Source of the DNA: Planctomycetota bacterium
Lineage (GTDB): Bacteria; Planctomycetota; UBA8742; UBA2392
Length of the DNA: 64,000 nucleotides
Assembly: GCA_019636195.1 (NCBI GenBank)
Contig: JAHBYA010000014.1
Location: forward strand, 60,957 to 124,956
Direction of reading: 5' to 3'
Under the pieces are notes generated by a model. The model searched no databases. It saw only the letters and a list, made by a program, of their open reading frames with translations, and was not told the origin of the DNA. The position numbers and the translations under genes are program-made. Positions 48,910 to 56,932 of this stretch are shown piece after piece; the first letter of the stretch is position 1; each line of letters starts with the position of its first letter.

Positions 48910-49522
48910 GCGGGTTCAACTTGCGGTAGCCTGCATCGAGGCTGGCGGCGTTCACGAAGTGGACGCCGCCCTCTTTTGTCTCGCCGTAGCCCTCGTGGAT
49001 GTGCCCGAAGATGTGCACCCGCGGCTTGATGCGACCCAGCGCCGCCTTCAACTCCTCACAACCGACCAGCCGGCCGTCGTGCGTTTCGTCCAGCACGCCT
49101 TGCGGCGGGCCGTGGGTGATCAACACGTCGATACCCGCGGGCACTTTCGCCCACACTCTGCGCAGGGCCTGGCCGCGCTCGAGGTTGAAGGCCCAGTCAA
49201 AGAACCTCGGTTGCCAGGGCGAGCCCCAGAACTTGATGCCGTCTATCTCAACGCCGCTGTCAAACAGGTAGTGCACGCCGGGGCAGGCCTTGCGCAGGAT
49301 GCCTTCCGCCAGCTCGGGCGCGTTCTCGAACAGCAGGTCGTGGTTGCCCGCGATGACCACGCGGTGTTCAAACGGCTGGGCATAGAGCCACTCACTGAAG
49401 TCGCGCACTTCATCGACGTCGTCGTGGGCGCAGAAGTCACCCGAGTGCACCAGCACGTCGCCATCCGGCAAGTCGAGGTCACCGTGCCGCCCATGGGTGT
49501 CACTGATACAGACCAGCCGCAT
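48890..49522 (-). CDS. Calcineurin-like metallophosphoesterase
   Basis: A 210-residue protein with all metal-binding blocks of the family: CISDTHGRH (residues 5-13), LVHSGDF, VIAGNHDLLF, LITHGPPQG and IFGHIHEGYG. It resembles the small YfcE/UDP-sugar or MPP239-like phosphoesterases, which use two metal ions to cut phosphomonoester or diester bonds in the cytoplasm. The substrate is not predictable. Its end overlaps the module B secreted gene by 20 bp from the opposite strand, so the two transcripts are antisense to each other there. Confidence 0.9.
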   Translation of the reverse strand: MRLVCISDTHGRHGDLDLPDGDVLVHSGDFCAHDDVDEVRDFSEWLYAQPFEHRVVIAGNHDLLFENAPELAEGILRKACPGVHYLFDSGVEIDGIKFWGSPWQPRFFDWAFNLERGQALRRVWAKVPAGIDVLITHGPPQGVLDETHDGRLVGCEELKAALGRIKPRVHIFGHIHEGYGETKEGGVHFVNAASLDAGYRKLNPPIVVQL

Positions 49523-49834
49523 AGACGCAGATTACCAGAGGCAGAGGACAGGCTGAACTTCTGCCTTATATCACATCAGTTCATGTGGACGGGCACCACA
49601 GTGCCAAACTAGAGGACAATTGACGGGCCCAAGATGTGACAAACGACATCACCTGAGAACCGGCTGAAATGGCGAACTTAATCACTTCATCGCCCATATT
49701 GCACTCAGTAAGTGCAGCAGATAACCTATCACATGAACCGTGGGCATTGTCTAATGTTTACCACTGGCTGGGGTATTGCGGTGGCTGTGCCTTGGGAGGG
49801 CGCGGTACCGGGGTCAAATCTTGTGGGGATACTT
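49523..49834. promoter_or_regulatory. Upstream region of the third secreted protein, with candidate operators
   Basis: A 312-bp gap, visibly more A+T-rich than its neighbours, with no gene I can support. It holds CACAT-CAGTTC-ATGTG, an inverted repeat (49572-49587), TGCACT-CAGTA-AGTGCA (49700-49716), and TATCACATGAAC at 49727-49738. CACATGAAC occurs in the first site on the other strand as well. These could be operators for the gene at 49835; none is confirmed. Confidence 0.35.
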
Positions 49835-52800
49835 ATGAATCTGAAGTTTGCCGCCATCAGCGCGGCGATCGCCCTTGCGGGCGCCGTCACTCTTTCTGCG
49901 CAGGCGCCGGGCTCGGAGTACGGTTTGCCTGTCGCATTCAAGACTCGTGAGGCCACGCACTACCGACTGCCCGACGGCAGCCTGCGCGCGGTCATCACCA
50001 TCAAGCCGCACAATTACCTGGACGCAGACGGGAACTGGAAGGCGATTGACGAAACGCTCAAGCGCGACGTCGAGTACGTCTTCAAGAACGAAAGCAACGG
50101 CCTGATCTCGCGCTATCCCAACGAGCTGTCGGACGGCATCTACTTCGGCAGCCACCGCCACCCGGGCGTGACGCTCAAGCCTACAGTGCTGGCAGCCTAT
50201 GACGCCGAGGGCAACCTGCTGGCGGCGACGCCGGCGGCGCGCGCGCTGGCGCTGCAGCACGACGACAAGACTGTCCATTACGCCGGCGTTTACAACGGCG
50301 TGATTGACGAGTACGTGCTGGGCCCTGACCGCGTCAAGCACAACATGGTGCTTGAGCGCAACGCGCTGCAAGGCTTTGTCGGCGCCGCATGGCTTGCCGG
50401 CGAGTACACGCTTGATCTGCCTTCCGGCTGGAGCATCGAAGAACGCAACCGCACGTTGCGCCTGCTCGATGCCGCCGGCGAGTGCATTTACGAAGTGGGT
50501 GCACTGGACGCGTTTGATGCATCCGGAGCCTGCTACAACGGTGCAGTTCAGGGCCGTCTTGACGGCACGGTTCTTCACCTTGCCATGCGCGTGCCGATGG
50601 AATGGTTGACCGCCCCGTCGAGGCAGTGGCCGGTGCGCATCGACCCCACGCTGACCCTGCAGCCGGACGGCACGGCGGGCATCGACACGCACGTTGTTGA
50701 CGTTTATCCGACCAACAACTGGGGCACATACAGCGACTTGACCGTCAATTGGGGCGGCGGTACAGCACAGGAGGCGTTTGCGCTGTACAATGTTTCTTCG
50801 ATCGCAAACACTTCTACTGTGAACTCCGCCCAGTGGGAGTTCTACCACCACACAAACACGGTCACCGGCAACATCTGGCACATCCACCAAGTTACGCAAA
50901 CTTGGGGTGAAACCACAATGTTGTGGGGCACCAAGCCGACTGTGGCTGCGTCAGCCTCAACGACGCTGACCTACACGAACGGCTCACCCGGCCAGTGGCG
51001 GATCTACACCGGCCTTGCAACTCTGACCCAAGGCTGGGTATCCGGCACTTACTCAAACTTCGGCCTGCGCTGCGTAAACACGACCCAGCCAAACGCAATT
51101 GCCTACCACTACTCGAGTGACACCACGAACACGGCATTGCGCCCGATCTTTCGGGTGGACTACACCACCACCCAGCCGCCTGCTGTCACCAGTGTGGCGC
51201 CCAACCCGGTCAACTGGAGCCAGACGCTTACCATCACCGGCACCAACCTGCTGAACGCCACAGCCGTTTCAGTTGGCGGCACGGCGGCAGCGATCACCAG
51301 CAACACCGCCACCCAGATCCAGGTGACTGTTGCGGACACCACGCCCACGGGCGCGGGCCGCGTTGTCTCGGTCACCACGGCGGGCGGCACCGACAGCACG
51401 CAGACCGTCACGGTCAACGGCGTCGCCCCGGTGCTGACCAGCGCCGCGCCTGACCCGGTGGCGTGGGGCGCGACCCTCACGATCACAGGCCAGAACCTGT
51501 CCAGCACCAGCGCGGTGACTATCGGCGGCACAACGGCGACGATCTCCGGCACGCCCACCAGCACCAGCGTCGCGGTGGTTGTAGCCGACGGCACGCCCAC
51601 CGGCAGCCGCACGGTCGCCGTCACCAACTCGATCGGCACGACCTCGAACCTCAGCGTCACGGTCAACGCGACGGCGCCCACAGTTACAGGCGTTGCGCCC
51701 AACCCCGTGGACTGGGGCCAGACACTGACCATCACCGGCACGTACCTGACTACCACCAGCGCCGTAACGATCGGCGGTGTGACGGCGGCCATAACTTCGG
51801 CAACAAGCACCCAAGTGGAAGTCACCGTTGACCAGACCACGCCCACCGGCAACCAGGTCGTCAGCGTCACCACTGGCGGCGGCACCGACAACACCCAGTC
51901 GGTTACCGTCAACGGCGTACCCCCGCAGATCACTTCCGTGGCGCCTAACCCCGTCACGTGGGGCGGCACGCTCACCATCACCGGAAACTTCCTCACGGGC
52001 ACGACGGCTGTGACGATCGGCGGCACGGCGGCGGCCATCACCTCAACCGGCGCGACCCAGGTGCAAGTAACGGTCGCCGACGGCACGCCCACCGGCAGCC
52101 AGGTCGTTGCGCTGACCACCCCCGGCGGCACCAACAACAGTAACAACGTGACGGTCAACGCCGCTGCGCCGGTGTGCACAAGCGCGGCGCCCGACCCCGT
52201 GGACTGGACGCAGACGTTGACCATCAGCGGCAGCTTCCTGGCAACCACCAGCAGCGTCACCATCGGCGGCGTGGCCCAGACCCTGGGCACGATCACCACC
52301 AGCAGCATCCAGCTGACAGTCGGCTACGCCACGCCCACCGGCACGCAGACCATCGTGGTCACGACCCTGGGCGGCACCAACAACACCCTGACCGTGACTG
52401 TCAACGGCCTTGTGCCCGGCATCACGACCGCCGCGCCCGACCCGGTGCAGTGGTACCAGTCGCTGACCATCACCGGCACGGCGCTGGGCAACGCCACCAG
52501 CGTCACCGTCGGCGGCATCGCGCTGACCCCGACCAGCAACACCCACACCCAGATCGTCGTCGTCATCCCTGACACCATGCCCACCGGCAGCCAGGCTGTG
52601 TCTGTCACCACGGCTCTCGGCACCGACACCACCAGCGTAACGGTCAACGGCGCGCCGCCGGTGACCACCAGCGTCACGCCCGCCAGCGTGGTGCAGGGCA
52701 ACAACATCACCATCACCGGCACCGGCCTCGGCAACGCGACCGTGACGATTGGCGGCGGCAGCACGATCAAGGTTTCCAACAGCATGACGCAGATCGTCGT

Positions 52801-53035
52801 CACCGTCACCGGCTTCGTGCCCACCGGCGTCCAGACCATCAGCGTCACCACTCCGCACGGCACAGCCAGCAACCTCACCGTCGAAGTGCTGGGTGCGGGC
52901 ATCGGTACCGGCGGCGGCGGCAAGAAGGGCGGCGGCGGCGGCGGCGGCTGTGAAAGCGGCAGCGGCAGCGCATGGCTGCTGCTGGTGCTGGGCCTGCTGG
53001 CGACCGGCGCGGTAACCCGCCGCAAGCGGGCGTAA
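49835..53035 (+). CDS. Secreted DNRLRE/IPT-repeat protein with CTERM-like tail
   Basis: A 1066-residue protein with a signal peptide (LKFAAISAAIALAGAVTLSA). After an N-terminal beta-rich region (REATHYRLPDGSLRAVITIK at about 35), a DNRLRE-like domain occupies about 275-445, with WGGGTAQEAFALYNVSSI and WGETTMLWGTKPTV. Seven IPT/TIG domains of about 83 residues follow (about 450-1030), each starting VAPNPVxWxxTLTITGxxL. The tail GGGGKKGGGGGGGCESGSGS, helix WLLLVLGLLATGAV and RRKRA ends the protein. The IPT units are also similar at DNA level. It has no adjacent paralogue of the HTH regulators. The TIG units suggest a stalk that holds the DNRLRE domain away from the cell. Confidence 0.85.
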   Translation: MNLKFAAISAAIALAGAVTLSAQAPGSEYGLPVAFKTREATHYRLPDGSLRAVITIKPHNYLDADGNWKAIDETLKRDVEYVFKNESNGLISRYPNELSDGIYFGSHRHPGVTLKPTVLAAYDAEGNLLAATPAARALALQHDDKTVHYAGVYNGVIDEYVLGPDRVKHNMVLERNALQGFVGAAWLAGEYTLDLPSGWSIEERNRTLRLLDAAGECIYEVGALDAFDASGACYNGAVQGRLDGTVLHLAMRVPMEWLTAPSRQWPVRIDPTLTLQPDGTAGIDTHVVDVYPTNNWGTYSDLTVNWGGGTAQEAFALYNVSSIANTSTVNSAQWEFYHHTNTVTGNIWHIHQVTQTWGETTMLWGTKPTVAASASTTLTYTNGSPGQWRIYTGLATLTQGWVSGTYSNFGLRCVNTTQPNAIAYHYSSDTTNTALRPIFRVDYTTTQPPAVTSVAPNPVNWSQTLTITGTNLLNATAVSVGGTAAAITSNTATQIQVTVADTTPTGAGRVVSVTTAGGTDSTQTVTVNGVAPVLTSAAPDPVAWGATLTITGQNLSSTSAVTIGGTTATISGTPTSTSVAVVVADGTPTGSRTVAVTNSIGTTSNLSVTVNATAPTVTGVAPNPVDWGQTLTITGTYLTTTSAVTIGGVTAAITSATSTQVEVTVDQTTPTGNQVVSVTTGGGTDNTQSVTVNGVPPQITSVAPNPVTWGGTLTITGNFLTGTTAVTIGGTAAAITSTGATQVQVTVADGTPTGSQVVALTTPGGTNNSNNVTVNAAAPVCTSAAPDPVDWTQTLTISGSFLATTSSVTIGGVAQTLGTITTSSIQLTVGYATPTGTQTIVVTTLGGTNNTLTVTVNGLVPGITTAAPDPVQWYQSLTITGTALGNATSVTVGGIALTPTSNTHTQIVVVIPDTMPTGSQAVSVTTALGTDTTSVTVNGAPPVTTSVTPASVVQGNNITITGTGLGNATVTIGGGSTIKVSNSMTQIVVTVTGFVPTGVQTISVTTPHGTASNLTVEVLGAGIGTGGGGKKGGGGGGGCESGSGSAWLLLVLGLLATGAVTRRKRA

Positions 53036-53049
53036 GGTGTGACAACCTG

Positions 53050-53085
53050 CCGGGGACAGGCGACGGCCTGTCCCCGGTTTCGTTT
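53050..53085 (+). terminator. Rho-independent terminator after the third secreted gene
   Basis: CCGGGGACAGGC pairs with GCCTGTCCCCGG, a 12-bp perfect stem with a short loop, followed by TTTCGTTTT. It starts 15 bp after the stop at 53035 and precedes the radical SAM gene by about 28 bp. Confidence 0.88.
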
Positions 53086-53112
53086 TGGGCTATCATGCGG
53101 CAGGAGCTGACG

Positions 53113-54390
53113 ATGGCCGGCACGACTGAGCGAAGGGGCAAACCCAACTTCTTTGATATCGACTTCGGCAAGGCGCCGTTCATTGCGATATGGGAAGTGA
53201 CGCGCGCCTGCGACCTGCGCTGCGTGCACTGCCGCGCCGAGGCCATCCCTAACCGCAACCCCGAAGAACTTACCCGCGAACAAGGCTTCAAGCTGATTGA
53301 AGACCTGCGCTCGTTTTCCGAGACCGCGCCGCCGCTGTTCGTGATCACCGGCGGCGACCCCCTGAAGTCGCCCTACGTCTATGACTACATCAAGCACGCC
53401 GACGAAGTGGGCCTGCGCGTGGCGGTCACGCCCAGCGCCACCGGCCTGCTGACGCGCGAGGCAATTCACAAGATGCGCGAGCACGGCTTGACGCGCATGG
53501 CCATTTCGCTGGACGGCAGCACCGCGGAGATTCACGACAACTTCCGTCGCCAGCCCGGCAGCTATGCGCACACGATTCGCGCTATCGGCGACGCGCTGGC
53601 TGAGGGCATCACCGTCCAGATCAACACGACGTTCAGCCGCTGGAACCTGAACGACGTGGACGCGCTGTGTGCGCTGATGCAGAAGTTCGGGCTTACGCTG
53701 TGGGCGGCGTTCTTTCTGGTGCCGACAGGCCGCGGCGAAGAAAAGGACGAGCTTACGCCCGAACAGTACGAGCAGGTGCTGCACAAGCTGTATGAAACCG
53801 CGCGCAAGGCCGACTTTGACCTCAAGACCACGGCGGCACCGCACTATCGCCGCGTGGTGCTGCAGAGCCAGCGCGAACAGGGCAGCAGCGCCGACAGCAG
53901 CGCCTACCTGAAGCCGCGCAAAGAGGGCGGCAGCGCTGATGACCGCAGCACCGAAGGCCCGCCCGCGTGGGTGATGCGGCCCGTCAAGCCGGGCGGCTGG
54001 ACGCGCGGCGACGCAATCGGGCGCGCGGCACGCGGCGTGAACGACGGCAACGGGTTCATCTTTGTGGACCACGTGGGCGAGGTTTACCCCAGCGGGTTTC
54101 TGCCGCTGAAGTGCGGCAACGTAAAGACCCAGAGCATCGTGGAGATTTACCGCAACAACCCGCACCTCGTGCGCATGCGCGACTTTTCACAGCTTAAGGG
54201 CAAGTGCTGGGCCTGCGACTATCGCGACGTGTGCGGCGGCGCCCGCAGCCGCGCGTATGCCATCACCGGCGACTACATGGCCAGCGAGGCGTATTGCACA
54301 TACATTCCGCCCGCGCTGGCGCACGTGCAGGGCGTAGATTGGCTTGCACCCGACATGCTGATCAAAGACGTGCGTGAGTACCTCAAATAA
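53113..54390 (+). CDS. Radical SAM/SPASM domain protein
   Basis: A 425-residue enzyme. The N-terminus has VTRACDLRCVHCRAEAIPNR, the CxxxCxxC motif for the SAM-binding 4Fe-4S cluster, then LFVITGGDPLKSPYVYDYIK and MAISLDGSTAEIHDNFR as the SAM barrel. The C-terminal SPASM region, with CGNVKTQSIVEIYRNNPHL and KCWACDYRDVCGGARSRAYA, binds auxiliary clusters. It resembles the TIGR04053-like family near PqqE/AhbC/D enzymes, which modify peptides or heme precursors. The substrate is unknown; no small peptide gene is evident nearby. ATG 53113 follows AGGAG. Its TAA stop lies in the 46-bp palindrome. Confidence 0.9.
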   Translation: MAGTTERRGKPNFFDIDFGKAPFIAIWEVTRACDLRCVHCRAEAIPNRNPEELTREQGFKLIEDLRSFSETAPPLFVITGGDPLKSPYVYDYIKHADEVGLRVAVTPSATGLLTREAIHKMREHGLTRMAISLDGSTAEIHDNFRRQPGSYAHTIRAIGDALAEGITVQINTTFSRWNLNDVDALCALMQKFGLTLWAAFFLVPTGRGEEKDELTPEQYEQVLHKLYETARKADFDLKTTAAPHYRRVVLQSQREQGSSADSSAYLKPRKEGGSADDRSTEGPPAWVMRPVKPGGWTRGDAIGRAARGVNDGNGFIFVDHVGEVYPSGFLPLKCGNVKTQSIVEIYRNNPHLVRMRDFSQLKGKCWACDYRDVCGGARSRAYAITGDYMASEAYCTYIPPALAHVQGVDWLAPDMLIKDVREYLK

Positions 54391-54430
54391 ACAGGGACAG
54401 GCACGCACGCGTGCCTGTCCCTGTTTATTT
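54385..54430. repeat. REP-like palindrome, left copy
   Basis: Two 22-nt arms are perfectly complementary around a 2-nt spacer (AC). Each arm contains ACAGGGACAGGCACGC. It is almost identical to 55214-55259. Both the radical SAM stop (TAA, 54388-54390) and the RAYT stop (TAA on the minus strand, 54425-54427) are made from the ends of this palindrome, which could also serve as a terminator for both. Confidence 0.88.
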
Positions 54431-55144
54431 TTCAAGTGTTGGGCGGCCTTGCGGACGCAGGCGCGAGCCTATGCCCAGACGCTCACAGATGTCCTCGACC
54501 CAGGTGGTTGAACCGAAGGGCAGTTCCTTGGTGACGCTGCGACGGAACTCATTCAACTCTGACTCGACAATGGCTGCATTCACATAGCGCAGCCACGGCG
54601 AAGGCCGCGGCACCGGGCCCTCGTTGAGCCAGGCTGGCGGGCTGGTGGGGGTGGGCTCACCCTCCTCCCGGAAGGCGCGCATCAGCTTGCGGTCAGCGCC
54701 AGCCTTGAGCCAGAATCCTGCGCTCGACCACGGCCACGACTCGGCCCTCTCGACCATGCCTGCCCGAACGGGGTTGTTCTCGACGTACTTCAGGACCGTG
54801 TTGAGCGCGCCATCCTGCTGGACAGGAAATGACTTGTAGCGGCCCTGCCAAAGGTGTCCGCTGCTGCCACGCAGTTTGTGGTAGCGGCGTGCATGGGCGG
54901 TCTGCAGCCAGCGCATCCATTCACTGAGTTCGTTGGCAGCTTTGGGCCAAAGAACCAGATGATAGTGGTTCGGCATGATGCAGAAGCCGAGCAACCTCAT
55001 TGGGACGTGTGCGCAAGCGTGGTGGATCGAGCGCACGAACGCAAAATAGTCGCCATCGTCATGGAAGACGGTTGCGCGGTTGTTGCCACGGTTGATCACG
55101 TGGTAACAACCGCCATCAAAGATCTGTCGCGCAACCCGCGGCAT
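54425..55144 (-). CDS. REP-associated tyrosine transposase (RAYT)
   Basis: A 239-residue Y1-type transposase. It has the start HVINRGNNRATVFHDDGDYF, the HuH motif in FCIMPNHYHLVLW near residue 60, the catalytic Tyr region in HLWQGRYKSFPVQQ, and KYVENNPVRAGMVERAESWP, typical of Transposase_17/RAYT proteins. RAYTs cut and move REP palindromes by a single-strand mechanism. The gene is flanked by palindromes at 54385 and 55214, with a half-site AACAGGGACAGGCAC just ahead of its ATG. It ends inside the left palindrome. It is probably domesticated in its host, since RAYTs do not usually move as free IS. Confidence 0.92.
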   Translation of the reverse strand: MPRVARQIFDGGCYHVINRGNNRATVFHDDGDYFAFVRSIHHACAHVPMRLLGFCIMPNHYHLVLWPKAANELSEWMRWLQTAHARRYHKLRGSSGHLWQGRYKSFPVQQDGALNTVLKYVENNPVRAGMVERAESWPWSSAGFWLKAGADRKLMRAFREEGEPTPTSPPAWLNEGPVPRPSPWLRYVNAAIVESELNEFRRSVTKELPFGSTTWVEDICERLGIGSRLRPQGRPTLEK

Positions 55145-55148
55145 AGGA

Positions 55149-55164
55149 AAACAGGGACAGGCAC
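55149..55164. repeat. REP half-site upstream of the RAYT start
   Basis: AAACAGGGACAGGCAC reproduces one arm of the 46-bp palindrome, with no matching opposite arm. It lies 4 bp beyond the transposase ATG, where the enzyme could bind its own leader. Confidence 0.75.
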
Positions 55165-55213
55165 AGCATCAGCATGCGCAGGCAGGCTACAAACTTCGTA
55201 ATTGTGTGGCCAC

Positions 55214-55259
55214 AAATAAACAGGGACAGGCACGCAAGCGTGCCTGTCCCTGTTTATTT
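55214..55259. repeat. REP-like palindrome, right copy
   Basis: Same 22-nt arms as the left copy and the same length; only the spacer differs (AA instead of AC). The TAA stop of the epimerase gene on the minus strand (55254-55256) lies in its right arm. Confidence 0.88.
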
Positions 55260-56177
55260 GAACCACTCGATAGTCCTGGTCAGACCCTGCTCCAGGCTGG
55301 TGGCGGGTTCAAACCCCAGTTCGGTGCGGGCGCGCGTGATGTCGGGGCAGCGGCGCGTCGGGTCGTCCTGCTGCGCGGGCCCGGAAACCGGCTCAGCGCC
55401 TGCGCCGGCCAGCCGGTTGATCGTTCGAGCCAGTTCAAGCACCGTGACTTCGTGCGGGTTGCCCAGATTGAAGGGCTCATGTCGCCTGGCGCCCTCGTAC
55501 TGCATCAACTTGATCAGCCCGTTCACCATGTCGTCGATGTAGCAGAAGCTGCGGCTTTGCGTGCCGCCGCCGTACAGCTCGGCGGGCTTGTTGCGCAGCG
55601 CGCGCAGGATGAAGTTGCTGACCACGCGCCCGTCGTCGGCCTGCATGCGCGGGCCGTAAGTGTTGAAGATCCGCGCCAGCCGGATGTCCACGCCGTGCTG
55701 CCGGTGGTACTCGATCATCAGCGTTTCCGCGATGCGCTTGCCTTCGTCGTAGCAGGCGCGCGGCCCAAGCTGGTTTACGTTGCCGAGGTAGCTTTCCGGC
55801 TGCGGGTGAACCGTGGGGTCGCCGTACACCTCGCTGGTGCCGGCCAGCAGGATGCGCGCACCGCAGCGACGCGCCAGCCCCAGCATGTGCATGGTGCCCA
55901 GCACGTTGGTCTTGACGGTGCGCACGGGGTTGGCGCGATACGCCACCGGGCTTGCGGGGCAGGCAAGGTGAAACACGCGGTCAGCGTCAGTGAAATAGGG
56001 CTCCACCAGGTCGTGCAGAACAAACTCGAAGTGCGGGTTGCCTTCAAGGTGTTCCACGTTATCGCGGCGGCCCGTGGAAAGGTTGTCAAGGCAGACGACA
56101 TAGTCGCCGGCTGCTGCCAGCGCGTCACACAGGTGGCTGCCGATGAAGCCCGCGCCGCCAGTGACCAGCGTTCTCAT
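55254..56177 (-). CDS. NAD-dependent epimerase/dehydratase, UDP-glucuronate decarboxylase type
   Basis: A 307-residue extended SDR. It has the NAD loop VTGGAGFIGSHLCDALAAAG, the catalytic segment LLAGTSEVYGDPTVHPQPES, and GPRACYDEGKRIAETLM with the YxxxK pair. The combination of LAGTSEVYGDP, GNVN and GPR.CYDEGKR is that of UDP-xylose synthases (UXS), which convert UDP-glucuronate to UDP-xylose, here for polysaccharide. It overlaps the Wza-like gene by 4 bp and is the last gene of the three-gene minus-strand unit. dTDP-glucose dehydratase is a less likely alternative. Confidence 0.87.
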   Translation of the reverse strand: MRTLVTGGAGFIGSHLCDALAAAGDYVVCLDNLSTGRRDNVEHLEGNPHFEFVLHDLVEPYFTDADRVFHLACPASPVAYRANPVRTVKTNVLGTMHMLGLARRCGARILLAGTSEVYGDPTVHPQPESYLGNVNQLGPRACYDEGKRIAETLMIEYHRQHGVDIRLARIFNTYGPRMQADDGRVVSNFILRALRNKPAELYGGGTQSRSFCYIDDMVNGLIKLMQYEGARRHEPFNLGNPHEVTVLELARTINRLAGAGAEPVSGPAQQDDPTRRCPDITRARTELGFEPATSLEQGLTRTIEWFK

Positions 56178-56932
56178 TTTGTGAAGGCGCCGTCGGCCAC
56201 CGCGTCAATCACCAGCGCGTTGCCCAGGCCCTGCATGCCCGCGCCGACAATCCGGAACGTGATGCCCAGCGCGCGCTCAAGGTCCTGCAGCCAGCTCTGG
56301 TCAAGGAACATTACGTCGCCGGGGTGCAACGGCAGGTCGGGCGAGTTGCCGGTGACGGCCTCGGCCAGGTCAATGCGATAGACCTTGCGGTCCTTGATCG
56401 TCTTGATGTTGCGGATGACGTACAGGTACGGCACCAGGTTGTAGTCGGGTTCGCCGGGGCCGCCGGCCAGCGCCAGCGCTTCCATGACGCCTATGCCCTT
56501 GCGATAGGCGATAACGCCGCCGTTGCTCTTCTGCTGGCCCAGCGCGCCGGTGCCGCCGCCGCCGAAGTTGCCGAGCCAAACAATCGGGTCGGGCCCGTTC
56601 ACGCGCTCAAGGTACAGCGTCATGGTAGGGTTCGTGTACCAAGGTTGCAGCTTGTCGCGCAGCAGGTCTTTACACTCAACCAGCGTCAGGCCCATCACGT
56701 CGAGGTGGCCGGCCCAGCGGAATGTGGCGCTGCCGTCGGGCAACACGGTGCTTCGAAAGTCGTAGCCGTCGTCTTCGGCAATCTCGACGCGCACGACATC
56801 GCCTGGCGTGATGCGATAGATGTAGGGGTTGGGCGGCAACTCTTCCAGCGTCGTGACGTCAATCGGGTCCTTGACCGAGGCACACCCGGCAATCCAGCAC
56901 AGCGCGAACAGCATCAGCGTCAGTCGTTTCAT
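56174..56932 (-). CDS. Polysaccharide export lipoprotein, Wza-like
   Basis: A 252-residue protein with a signal (MKRLTLMLFALCWIAGCA) and a lipobox Cys near residue 17. It carries YRITPGDVVRVEI, the start of the Poly_export domain, and TVLPDGSATFRWAGHLDVMG, then GGVIAYRKGIGVMEALALAG as an SLBB-like part and LPLHPGDVMFLDQS. Such proteins form the outer-membrane channel for capsule or exopolysaccharide. The length is short compared with Wza (about 380), so the C-terminal barrel helix may be absent or altered. The gene overlaps the Wzz-like gene before it by 4 bp. Confidence 0.87.
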   Translation of the reverse strand: MKRLTLMLFALCWIAGCASVKDPIDVTTLEELPPNPYIYRITPGDVVRVEIAEDDGYDFRSTVLPDGSATFRWAGHLDVMGLTLVECKDLLRDKLQPWYTNPTMTLYLERVNGPDPIVWLGNFGGGGTGALGQQKSNGGVIAYRKGIGVMEALALAGGPGEPDYNLVPYLYVIRNIKTIKDRKVYRIDLAEAVTGNSPDLPLHPGDVMFLDQSWLQDLERALGITFRIVGAGMQGLGNALVIDAVADGAFTK

